Positions 47,146-58,108 of a stretch of DNA of 64,000 bases are shown one piece after another. Origin of the DNA: Diadema setosum (lineage: Eukaryota; Echinodermata; Echinoidea; Diadematoida; Diadematidae); the NCBI GenBank assembly GCA_033980235.1, contig CM067067.1:2781001-2845000 (forward strand), read 5' to 3'. How positions within the stretch are numbered: the first letter of the stretch is position 1; every line of letters begins with the position of its first letter. The translations under genes were made by a program, and so were the position numbers. The notes beneath the pieces are model-generated. The model saw nothing but the letters and a program-made list of their open reading frames with translations, was not told the origin of the DNA and did not search any database.

Positions 47146-48300
47146 TTTCTAAAGCGAAAAAATATAGCTACAACCGGCAGTTTTTGGACTTTAAAATGTC
47201 AAAATTTTCAAGCTCGCTCGCTCCGCTCGCTTGCATTCAATCGCTATGCCGTTCTCCTGATGTTGCTGCCAGTAATTGCCAGCAGTTGCGCCCGGTGCGT
47301 CCCCCCCCCCCCCTTAAAGGCATAATTTACCATTTGCAGATGAAAGCATTAGTGCTTTAAAATAGTTCTAAAATGTGAGTTAGGGATAGAAACAACCACT
47401 GTCAAAATTTGAATCTGTATAATCGATGCTAAGTGTTGTTAAATACACGAAATGTGAACAATAGTTAAAATAAAAATGTTTCCAGACTAAACCGTATACA
47501 GTTACGGTTTATTGAGAAAAACCCTGATATTTCCTTGTATTTTAGGTTTTATTGCAAATATTTCATATGGTAGGACGTTTTATGGTACAACAGACCTACA
47601 CATATGCATCAAATGTGATATCTTGAACATTTTTGAAATCACCGCTCCCAAAGGTAAACTGGACCTTTAAGTTCCAAAGCGAAAAAAAAGTAAAGCTACA
47701 AACGGCAATTTTTATACTGTAAAATGTCAAAATTTTCAAGCTCGCTCGGATTTAGTCGTTATGCCATTGTAAAAGAAAATGTTACTGCCAGTAATTGCCA
47801 GCATTTGCGCCTGGGCCGCCCTACCCCCTCCCCTTAGAAAAAATATAGCTACAAACGGCAGTTTTGGGACTGTAAAATGTCAAAATTTTCAAGCTCGCTC
47901 GCTTTGCTCGCTCGCATTTAATTGTTATGCCATTCTCCTAATGTTGCTGCCAGTAATTGCCAGCAGTTGAGCCCGGTGCGCCTCCCCCTTAATTTCCAAA
48001 GCGAAAAACATAGCTACGGACGGCAGTTTTTGGACTGTAGAATGTCAAAATTTTCAAGCTCGCTCGCTTCGCTCGCTCTTGTTGCTCGCACTGAATCGTT
48101 ATGCCATTCCCCTAATGTTACTGCCAGTTATTGCCAGCAGTTGAGCCCGGTGCGCCGCCTTATTTTCCAAAGAGAAAGGTATAGCTACATACGGCAGTTT
48201 TGGGACTGTAAAATGTCAAAATTTTTAAGTTCGCTCGCTCCGCTCGCTCGGATTTTATTGTTATGCAATTCTCCTGAATAGATGTTGCTGACAGTAATTT
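47146..48300. repeat. Tandem units containing TGTCAAAATTTTCAAGCTCG
   Basis: Copies at about 47197, 47727, 47878, 48043 and 48218, each with GCTCGCTCGCTCCGCTCGCT-type sequence and TGCCAGTAATTGCCAGCAGT. Spacing is 151-175 bases apart from one gap occupied by the nested element. Internal to the hAT-like element. Confidence 0.8.
47312..47672. mobile_element. Nested element with CTTAAAGG...CCTTTAAG ends
   Basis: The left end CTTAAAGGCATAATTTACC and right end GGTAAACTGGACCTTTAAG are inverted relatives. It interrupts the regular spacing of the surrounding tandem units, so it inserted after they formed. Confidence 0.5.
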
Positions 48301-48704
48301 GTCGTTTTACACCATCATTCCATAATCCAATATAAGGAAAACCTACAATGTTACTCAATGACTGCGTTGTTGAATGTATCACATTCCGTAATGTATTTGT
48401 AGTCCCATTAAGTTTGCAGACTGACAGCGCACGCACACACGCACAAGCATAGACACCCTCAAAATTACATTTCCACAAGGTGCCCCCCCCCCCCATGTCT
48501 CGACCCATATACGTGTGTGTGTGTTTGTGTGTGTGTGTGCGTGTGTGTGTGTGTGTATGTATGTATGTGTGTGTATGTGTATATTGTGTAATATATGTAT
48601 GGTCTATCGTGAGCCCCCTCCAATATTTGCCCCGCCCCAATCCAAAACTGCTTCCGGCGCGCCTGAAAGATTGTAAATCAGAGGAATCGAAAGCAAGAAC
48701 TCAC

Positions 48705-48862
48705 GCAGAGTATCCTCTGGTACTGGACAGCGTGGTGCGGATGGGAACCGCGCTCGCCTCATCACGTGCGGGCGCCATTCTCAGGTTTGCCGCGTAGAAA
48801 TCGATCTTGTCGTCTGCGTTCGGGTCCACGTCCCAAATCTCGATTTTCACTCTTATACCACC
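48705..48862 (-). CDS. Gene B exon 4: MNNL/C2-like acidic loop
   Basis: 158 bases, equal to gene A exon 4. Encodes GGIRVKIEIWDVDPNADDKI followed by DFYAANLRMAP. The WDxDP...DDKID loop is shared with gene A and may bind calcium. The donor TGC|GTGAGT lies only 26 bases from the target duplication of the hAT-like element at 46653-48665. Confidence 0.9.
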
Positions 48863-49107
48863 CTATAGGAAACAAGATGTGATTACTTTATGATAACACT
48901 CAAAGACAAATTACCATCTCCCATATCATGCAGTCAGTATATCATACACTACAAAGTATTGCGGGTAAAGATTTAGGAACATTCTTGTCTTTGGACGAAT
49001 ACTTCGTCAAGTTTACCAGATGGCTTTGCCAATGTCATTACGCCTATAATGCTATAGAGACAGACAGAACGCAATGTGTAATGACGGGTATTGATGGACA
49101 ATAGGAT

Positions 49108-49219
49108 GGATAATTGTGTCGAAAGACGTCCGCACCTGGCGGGAGCGAACCCTGAACATTACGCACTTATTTAACATTGCGTGTATATATACCACTCTTC
49201 CGCTGGACTAAAATTATCC
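49108..49219 (-). repeat. tRNA-like (possible SINE) sequence
   Basis: On the minus strand, an 8-base pair GGATAATT...AATTATCC closes a segment with an A-box-like TAGTCCAGCGGAAGAGTGG near its start and a B-box-like GGTTCGCTCCC further on, in the order of a Pol III promoter. At 112 bases it is too long for a normal tRNA without an intron. It lies in gene B intron 3. A tRNA-derived SINE fragment is possible; chance is not excluded. Confidence 0.3.
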
Positions 49220-49250
49220 ACTACAAGGGACTGTGAAAGCATCGGCCTAC

Positions 49251-49389
49251 CTGCCATCTATGTAGCTGTCGGCGGATGGGGTTTGCAATATTGGTGGGTA
49301 GTACAGCAGGGAAGGAGAAAGATTGTCCGTTGTCCTGCACCAAGCCAGTAGTAATGCGACCGTGGTCACACGCCGTCATGCTGTTGGAA
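49251..49389 (-). CDS. Gene B exon 3: MNNL domain, middle part
   Basis: 139 bases, equal to gene A exon 3. Encodes SNSMTACDHGRITTGLVQDN, then GQSFSFPAVLPTNIANPIRR. FSFP and NPI are conserved MNNL positions. The acceptor is CTCGCAG|TTCC; a second AG nine bases further is out of phase. Donor CAG|GTAGGC, phase 0. Confidence 0.88.
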
Positions 49390-50495
49390 CTGCGAGAGAG
49401 AAAGCCGCCAAGATATAAACGGTGACAATTTTCCATATAGGATGTGATTCAATGATTTATACCGTGCAAATCACCACTTAAAAGTAATATACACCTGTTA
49501 TCTGGTCATTGTTATATATCTGATATAATTCATGTATCCCCGTGACAATAACGATGAAAATCCACGCAAATCAAGACCCTGCCACTTAATTTGTTTAAGG
49601 ATTTGTCGTGTTAATGTGGTGAAGGTACTAATACATTAGATGGCTTGAGTCTTGTTTTTATATGCCCATATCACATGTTTGTTTGTTTATTTGTTTGCCT
49701 ATGCACAAGTTTCTACAATAATGCTGATGTTTGAATGCATAGCAATCAAATAGACATTGGGAAACTCACTCATCAACAAGGAAAAATGAGGACTTGCTAA
49801 ACTTTTTAATTTTGACCACACCCTAAATTCTAAAGCATGTCACCCCCATGTAAGCCATTATAATCATAACGGATATGATTTAATTTTTAACAAAGATTTT
49901 AACAATCTGCCTGTTGTTACCACAGCATCATCTCCATTATTACTGAGACAAGGTGGCAATGCTTCAAACTTTTTGAGGAGTATATGATTACTAATAATCA
50001 GTTTAGAAGAACAGGGACAATGGCAACGGCGATCGCTCCAATCATGACTCTGCAACATAGTGGTTGTTTTCTATATGTTTCTTTGTTTCTTTGCAGTTTT
50101 TGATGGTTATTCCAGCACGCCGGTTTCTATAAAGTAAGTAGAAGTAGTAGTAGAAACACTTGCTTCAACAAAAACAAAAGCAAAACAACGATAAATGGGA
50201 AAGGCACATTATATACAGCTGGAAATTCAAGTCGTTAATCTGAAACTACAGCTAGCAAGCAGGAAAATATCGGCAGTATTGTGCATACTCTCTGATATAT
50301 AACATAATAAGCAAATCATGTAGCACTAAATACCTGCCTTTAAAATTTGAGACAAGACATTCTTAAACTGAAGTCAGTGGGAAATGAAAATAAAGAAAGC
50401 CCTGGTCGGGAATCATTGCTAGTCAGTCATAGAACTGTGTTATAAACCGAATTTGAAGACGCTCTTCTGATATACACAATCATGTTTATTCTTAC
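49390..50495 (-). other. Gene B intron 2
   Basis: AT-rich. No exon, transposon end or extended simple repeat recognised. Confidence 0.5.
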
Positions 50496-50659
50496 CTGCC
50501 CTGACGATGAAGGCATATGTTAAATCGGGGGTCGCACTTGTCAATTTTACACAGCCACACTGTGTCACAGCAGTCTCCATCTAGTTCCCGATTTGCAAGA
50601 TTGGAGTAGCTCACCAGCTTCAGCGAGAAAGTGGCAGACGACTTCACAGTCTGGAAAGC
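50496..50659 (-). CDS. Gene B exon 2: MNNL domain, N-terminal part
   Basis: Encodes AFQTVKSSATFSLKLVSYSN, then RELDGDCCDTVWLCKIDKC and DPRFNICLHRQG. The SATFSLKL start and the DCCD...C...C...FNICL pattern match the first MNNL segment of Delta/Jagged ligands. Acceptor CACCAG|GCTTTC begins in phase 0, as in gene A exon 2, so a short signal-peptide exon is expected upstream. Donor AG|GTAAGA. 164 bases. Confidence 0.88.
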
Positions 50660-51174
50660 CTGGTGAGATGTGATAATAAAAAAATAACACCAAAATGACA
50701 GGGCCGGACTAAACGAACTTAAGTGTACAGAATTCAGTCAAGTCAGTGTCGTATGAAAACCCTCTATGAGCATACATCAGTGAAGATGCAGTTTGGTTGA
50801 TGAATGGTTAAGAACATGGACATTCAATCCTGAAGCCCTTGATAAGAGTCCACTGGTAGCAACGATTGTTCCCGTAGGTAATTAGGCAACTTATCCTCAT
50901 TGCCTTTAGAGGACATTTAAAGCAACCACTCCGGTGGTTGCTAACTTAAAAACATGTTATCGCTTCCCCAGCGACTGAAATTGATAAATACATGCATACA
51001 ATTCAAAGTCATGGTCAGAATACAGTAAGTATGTCGAATATGGAATTATTTCATAAGAAAAGAAGCAATACCTATTTGAAAATGTACACTAAATGGGAAG
51101 ACAAACGCACATACACACACTCACACCCACCCACTCTCTCACACCCAATTATGATAGACTCGAACACATCACCT

Positions 51175-51347
51175 GGGGCCCGTTGTATAAAAGTTACAAT
51201 TATGGTAACTTTGCCATCCAACATTGTCCAATGGTAACTTTCATGGAATTCTTGATTTTGTTTGGATGTTGAGTGTTGTTGCCATGGTAGTTACCATTAG
51301 ATGGCAATTAAAGTTACCATAATAGTAACTTTTATGCAACGGGCCCC
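51175..51347. mobile_element. Palindromic MITE GGGGCCCGTTG...CAACGGGCCCC
   Basis: The left arm, GGGGCCCGTTGTATAAAAGT and onward through TTATGGTAACTTTGCCAT, pairs with the right arm ending ACTTTTATGCAACGGGCCCC. The spacer is about 80 bases. No coding capacity and no clear target duplication. Probably a MITE. Confidence 0.75.
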
Positions 51348-52646
51348 ATATTAAGTAAACAATAACTTAGTGAAAACATTTGCACAGACAGACAACCTTT
51401 TCGAGAAGACGGAAACCTTCTATGCCTGTCACGAAGAAAAAGAAGAAGAGGAAGAAACGCCTTTCATGTTTGGTCTCTTTGAGCTAGGAATATTATAGCA
51501 ATAACCTTTATTTTCTCTCAATACATCTAGTGACAAAATTGTGCAAATCAGAATGGTGCTTTATACCCAAGAACTCATGGAGTCTATATGTAATGTTGTC
51601 ACCCTATATCGGGGTTATCGAATAAGCAACAGAATTATTTTTATGATTTATAGTAAAACAATAACCATATGAAGTGTGTTTGCATGCATTCCATTAAGTA
51701 CAATGAATTGAATCTCTGTCATGCTTCGACTTTTGTATTCAGGGAGAGGATCATATAAATCGATCCGGAGAAATGAAAGTTTATTGTCTCAATAAAATCA
51801 GATGATCTGTTTGTAACGTCATCATGGTCAGATAGCTGCGAAGCTTTTAGCCGCTTTCACATTTGTGTCAACTTTATACTCGAATTGTGGTATAGCTATA
51901 CGTAAACAGATAGGGGACAACTTTATGTCAAGAATAGAAAGAATATGAAAGGGGAAAACCAAACGATAACGTGATATTACATCGAAGATTATCGTTAGCA
52001 ATTGAGATATGGTAGTCGGTTTATCAAAGAGAAAGAGGAAGACAAGCAAGGTAATGTGTTTGCAAAGAAAGTGGTATGTTTTAGCTTTGTTAGTGGTTTG
52101 CTTATGATAGAGGATCTTTTTACATACGGGAGGCCGTAAAACTTTCATTTTGCTGTATAGCGGAGAAACAATCAACTCTTTTCAAGTAAGTCATTGTTTT
52201 CAGAGAAGCGGATGTTGCAGTTGACACTCAATGGCTGAATCGGATGACATGGAAAACTCTGTCAGTTCCTTTTTATTGTTTAATAATAAACAGTGGACCA
52301 CAATTACCTGGTGGAGAAGTTGAAAGAGGAGCTAGAAAACGAAAGTTTACTAAAAGTTCTTCACAGAATGGTGGGAGAAGAACAATACACCTGGGCTGTC
52401 ATTTCGTAACATACATTAAGATACATAATATCCTTCAGAATTGCCGACATTTCTTTGTATAGTTTTTATGTGACATTAATACCGTATCTCCTTCTTGAAG
52501 CATGTTCACAGCTATTTTGCCCGAGTTAGTTTGTGAATGAGCGATGCAAGACTGCAAGTGCGTTTGATCATCAAAGCATCAATCATCGCTTATTGGAATT
52601 TTTGTCGCACATTAAAAGCAAACAACGTTGAATCTGAATCTCATAC

Positions 52647-52650
52647 ATGT

Positions 52651-52729
<79 letters not shown>
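52647..52729. repeat. (AT)n microsatellite
   Basis: About 80 bases of almost pure AT. Confidence 0.95.
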
Positions 52730-52730
<1 letters not shown>

Positions 52731-55700
52731 GTATTCATATCAAAGAGCATTGTTCGCAGAACGCTGATACGAAATGTTGATTTCTTGATTATTGTCGTTT
52801 ATGTAATCAATTCAAGCGCGAACTGACACTTCTTCCTTTTTCCAATCAACGTTTTCAATATTTCTTTCCGACTATCAATATGGTGGTTATATAAGAATAA
52901 CGATGCGGCAAGAAAATGCGTAGAATTTATCTTCACTTTCGATTTCATAGTTTCTTTACTCCATCTCGTAAATTTCATTCCTCTATATATATATCACATC
53001 CACAAATTATCATAACCGTCGATTATCTGACAATGCCTGAGCAATATCAGTAATGTTTACTGTCTACATTAAGGAGATGAAAAAGAGATGTGTTAGAATT
53101 TCAAGCGGAAGGATATCGCGGATAGTTTGGGGTTATTATCATAATCATATTGATCGTGCCAATTGCTGGAATGGAAGCCTGATCTAAGCTTCCTCTCAAG
53201 GTCAAGATTTATTTCAGCTGGTTGAGAATAAACCCACTGGTCGTACCTTTCATCACGAGATTAGAGTGTTTCCTTTGTTCTTGCTTGTTTGTTTGTGTGC
53301 TTGGTTTTCTTTTTCTTTTCTTTTTTTTTTCTTGTCTCAAGTGCGTTTCCCGGTGGCATTCTCGTAACAGACGAGTTTGAAGAAATGAGCTTCAACTTCC
53401 GCTTCTCTGTTTTTAGACGGCAAACTCTCCACAGTGAAACCCTTACTAGAATGAAAGTGTGATTTGAGTGTGCTCCCAACACGGGAATGCATTTCATGTC
53501 ACATGTCCTCATCTTGAGCAATGATTTGCAAAGAAATTCAGTTCAATTCAACTCAATTGACATTTATTTCCATTCATCCACAAACATTGAAACATCATTT
53601 AATTGTCATTTATTATCACTATCATTTAAAAAGAATAAAAGTATCATGAGGTATATCAAACTATACATACAATCTCATTAAAGATAAAAAAAATAGCAAT
53701 GCACACTTTGGAAGGTTGACAGAAAAAAAAATATTAGAATGCAATGGAAAATAAGTGGCCCATTGAGATGCATCCCCAAGTGTCATTAATGTTTGAAACT
53801 TGTAAAATCTGATATTGATTAAAGTTGACTTAGAGTTATCATTATCATCATCCACATAGGCGACAACATAGCTGAACATCAGTTTAAAAAAAAAATAATA
53901 GTTTTGATAACTTCAATTTCATTAACCACAGCGACATGCAGGACCAATCAGATATGTTTGGGTTTGTTTGTTTGTTTGTTTGTTTATTAAATTTTGTTTG
54001 TTTGTTTATAGAGCTGTTTCTTTTTCAATAGGAATAACTGACGAACAGTGTCTGAGTTAAGCACGTGACTGTGGAGGAACTCACGATAATATTTATCTTC
54101 ACGCGAACTCGCTCAAATAAAAATTTATTGTCATGTGTACAGAAATGAAATGTCTGATAAATCATGGAAACTCCATGATATCGAATTTGCGCTAAAATGT
54201 CACTCTTTTCAAAATAATGCAATGTGTATGTGCGTACATGTATTATGAATGTATGTGCATAATCATAGTTGTAGGCCTACCGTTTTCTGTTATCATATCA
54301 ACGGTAAATTTTGATGATAAGAATATCTCCATAAGAATGAAAAATAGCCTTGAATTCAAAACGTGGCCACCTCGAAGAGTAGCTAAAAAGTACCAGTAAT
54401 ATTGGCAAAGGGCAACCCTTCAACACTCCTCTAGACAAGCGGTAGCAAACGAGTGTAACGTGGCGTCACTAATGAAGACTGAACTGTGTGTGTGCTGTGA
54501 TTTCGCATGTTTAGTTCAGACTGTATACATGCGCATTTTCGACGTAGAACAATACAGCCGCTCTGCGCCGTACATCGTGCCGTTACATCCATGCATTAGA
54601 GTAGGATGGATCTACATTTCTCTAAATTGCATCACCATCTATTGAAATAAAAGCACGTCTCATCTCTACAGCCTCCAAACGCGGCTACACTATCTCCGCA
54701 GAGTGTTTGTCGAAGTCTCTGTATAAATTTGCATAACATACCGGACCTTAATGGCTCCGACGTCGCGCAGGATTAAAAAGAATTGTAACATAAATGTTAA
54801 AATATTGAAGCTCTTGTATGTGCTGTTGACAACACAACTTCCCCGCCATGCCTGGCAGGTTCTATAGTATGCTCCATAACAGCTACACATATTTTTTTTC
54901 CCTCCCATACTAAATGCTGCAAATCAATGCATGCATTAATTCTATAAAATTGAGTTCAAATTACTTCAGCGACGACTTGAGTCAAGATATGCATTCATTT
55001 TTCTTATTTTGAATAACGTAAGCGTGCTGCATACAAAGCAATCAATGTTCATACATCTTGACATTTTGTGTGTAACGAATCCTGAATGTTAGTCACAATT
55101 TTAGTGGGAGTACTGTTATAAATTATGATAGTGGACTGCTGTAGTGTTAATACTCTTTGAGGGAAATATTGTGTTTACCTGTGCTGTTTCTCTTGACTTA
55201 TAGAGATGGATACCTATCAATGGCATCGACCTGAGGTCCTGGACCCTTTGTGATTTTGTTGTTAACAACTATAAGAGACTACAATGGATCACTAATATGA
55301 CCGTTATTCTTATCATTTTGTCTCGTATGATAGTATTAAAAGCTGTTATTATCATTATGATAGTAATAATAATTATTATTATTAGTAGTAGTAGTAGTAT
55401 CGTCATCATCATTATCATTGTTGTTGTTATTGTTGATGTTGTTGTTGCTATTACCTATCATTACTAATATTATCTATATATCAACATCATCAGCAGCAGC
55501 ATTTGAAGTAGTAGTGTTATTGTTGTTTTTGGACGCGTGCCAGATTACATTGATGTAAACCTTACATGCTTACCAATGGCTATAGAATAGCATCTGATTA
55601 TGGAGGTATATTTTTATCGAAAGCATTCGTTATGATAGATTTTAGAATGTCACGTGTACCAATTTTTACTGTTAACTATCAGCCTTAATCCTCTCCTCCA

Positions 55701-57145
55701 TGATTTTGTTTTTATTTATTCTTTAGATCATGTGATATATTAAGGTAAAAATTCTTTCTCAGCTTGTGTTCAGAGTGGTTCACACTGCGCCATCATCATG
55801 AACACGTTGAGTTTCTGTCTCCTTGCTGCTCAGCGGCTGCTCGGCAATCCGTCTGTCCGCGTAGGAGGAGAATCCGGAAGTCGGTTGTAAATCGATCTTG
55901 CCTCACACTTCCGCCAAAACACAAAATCACCTCATTCTCGTATGACCCTATCACACGCGCTATGTGTCAAGGCTCATCCGACTGCCGTGAGCTTGGCAAC
56001 ATCCAGCGGTTTGAAGGGCACGGAGAGGCGGGCGGTTTGGGATGGGATTGGCAGATCGCTTCATCAAAACAATCGTCCGCATTGACAAAGACGAGGCAGT
56101 CTTTTAGTCAGATATTCTTGTCTGTTTTTGATTAGAATAATATCGTGAGCATAATTTACCAGGGATATCCTCTTCAGTCTCGCTCTAGCTCCACAAAAAG
56201 ACTTATTACTACTGCCCAACCATCACCAAATTAATGTCTGGGCACCCATCCCATTTTTTTTTTTCACTTGGGTCTAGGAAGATCCTGTGTGACACTGTCT
56301 CTTCAAAATGTGTTGGCGCACGGCAGGTTTCGAAGTCGGGATGACAGTCCCGAGTCGTATGCCGCCTTACTGTCATCGCATGCAATAGACCAGGGTCTGA
56401 CCTTTTGCTTTCGTTCTTCTCAATATTCTTCTGTAACCAAATATACGTCTAAACGCGCACGATGCCCTCCAAGACAGTACATCCATCTTATCCTTTCTTC
56501 TTCTTCTTCTTCTTTTTTTTTTTTTTTTTTGATAACTGTAACAATGTTAGGTTGAAAGGAATACTAACTCCCTGTAGAATTTTGTCTAAGGCAACATTAG
56601 AGCATTTGGGTTTGGTTTTCAGAAAGATTTTTCGTCAATTCATAGAGATGATATCTTATCCCACTGGATCCTATCTGTCTCTTTTCTTTTTCATCCTTTT
56701 CCACTGTCCTGTTTATCTCCCTGTTTGTCCTATCTATCTCTACCTTTCCAACCTAAATATCTCTTTACACTTTGCCGGAAGGAGGCAGGAGGAATACGTC
56801 CATATAGAGAGCAACAAAGTAGCAGTAACAGGAGTAGTTTTTACCAATATTGTTGTATAGTTGTTGTTGTTGGGATACATCAAAATACATCGTAATGATT
56901 ATTACGACAGTAACGGTGGTAATATACTTCGCACATAAATCCAATAGCAGCGGAAAGAGTAGTGACATCACAAAAGGTTGCACTCATGATAAAGATACTT
57001 CCTAAATTAAAGGGGCAGAATAGTAGAAGCATCTACACCATACCGTGACTAACACAGCAGTATGAAAAGTGGCTGAAGTCGTAGTTGTAAGTAAAAGTAG
57101 TGGTAGGCCTGCAAACAGTAAAGTAGTTGTAATAGTAGTTGTTGT

Positions 57146-57218
<73 letters not shown>

Positions 57219-57225
57219 TAAGTAG
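57146..57225. repeat. (GCA)n(GTA)n trinucleotide microsatellite
   Basis: About eleven GCA units followed by about thirteen GTA units, flanked by degenerate GTA/GAA repeats to about 57310. Poly-Leu, poly-Ala and poly-Thr frames arise from it. Confidence 0.9.
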
Positions 57226-58040
57226 TAAAAGTATATAGAAGAAGCAGAAAGAGTAGTAGCAAGAGTAAAAGTAGTGGTTGTAGAAGTAGTATAAACATTT
57301 TAGTGTTAGTAGGAGTAGAAGTGGTGGTAGTCGGGCTAGTGGCAATTATAGCTGGGCTGGTAAAAAAAAAAAAAAAAAAATGAGAAGAACAAGTGACAGC
57401 CAGTAAAGACCTCGAACCATCATTCACTGTGTTTTCTCCTGTAATACAACAAGGTTGGAATTTTAAAGGTCGATCCATTGGGTTGTATTTTGCGTAATTT
57501 CCGGTTGATTTTGAAAAAGTTCCAGCCAGCATCTCGACATCTCCCGCCATTTCCAACTGAACTGTTTTAGTAGAGTGACATAATTTCATTGCCATGACCT
57601 GCTTTCCCAGTGTTTACGAAGTATGACGATTATGAACAAGCATTATGAATATTTTAGAAAATTTCGAGGACTGAATCATGTTATTTGTTTGCTTGGTCGC
57701 TCTTGACGACCCCATGTCGAACCCTGCGAGGGATGACGGGAGAGGCGGCACAGGAAACGAACATCCAGACTCCTTCTCCTCATATTTTCCCGCGGGACTG
57801 TGCTTGTAACTGAGTGCGAGGAGAGCGCGGTGGGCGGGGCCTCCACGGCGAATCTCCTCCCCCTGACTCCCGCCCCCACCCTCTCCACTGCCTTCTCCCC
57901 CCCCCCCCCCTTCTTTCTCTCTACATCTCATCTCTTGCTTATAGTGTCCAATCTTTTCTTCTCTATTCAATCAAATGTTTTATTGCTGCACAATGTGCTC
58001 TTAGAAACGTCCGTATTAAGCGCCTAATAAATGTATTGTA

Positions 58041-58048
58041 TATTGTTA

Positions 58049-58086
<38 letters not shown>

Positions 58087-58108
58087 ATCATTATTATTAT
58101 TATCATTC
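58041..58108. repeat. (ATT)n microsatellite
   Basis: ATT trinucleotide run with ATC variants. Confidence 0.9.

Larger units (their letters stand above)
46653..48665. mobile_element. hAT-like non-autonomous element (2 kb) with 8-bp target duplication
   Basis: The same 8 bases, AAAGATTG, flank both ends (46645-46652 and 48666-48673). Termini are CATAGGCGCCGGAAG and CTTCCGGCGCGCCTG, imperfect inverted repeats starting with CA. An 8-base duplication and CA termini are hAT hallmarks. The inside has C-runs, an (AT)n tract, about five repeats of a 150-175-base unit and a nested TTAAAGG-ended element, but no transposase. It fills most of the gene B intron between the C2-loop and DSL exons. Confidence 0.75.
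34165..50659 (-). other. Gene B: Notch-ligand-like (DSL family) transmembrane gene, first exon not located
   Basis: Eleven exons join in frame into 1,333 residues plus stop. Numbering from 50659, the domains are MNNL/C2-like (1-153), DSL (about 158-206), 22-24 EGF repeats (207-1118), a SEA-like juxtamembrane region (about 1119-1233), a transmembrane helix (about 1240-1262) and a cytoplasmic tail of about 70 residues. The predicted product is a type I surface ligand of the Delta/Serrate/Jagged superfamily. It has a Jagged-like juxtamembrane layout but no VWC domain and no DOS-type EGF pair. It lies 8.3 kb upstream of gene A in the same orientation with matching exon phases, so the pair arose by tandem duplication. 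The signal peptide is missing from the assembled part. Confidence 0.9.

Noticed and set aside
55179..55226. Gene B exon 1 encoding a 16-residue leader
   Set aside because: Length and phase fit, but hydrophobicity is weak and no other evidence supports it. It is recorded as a candidate in the findings and not as a feature.
55764..56135. 123-residue plus-strand frame with a hydrophobic stretch near its start
   Set aside because: No recognisable domain, basic/low-complexity composition and no supporting splice structure. The region is more likely a CpG-richer promoter-like stretch.
57002..57595. 197-residue minus-strand frame with Leu/Thr/Ala runs
   Set aside because: Dominated by the GCA/GTA trinucleotide microsatellite.
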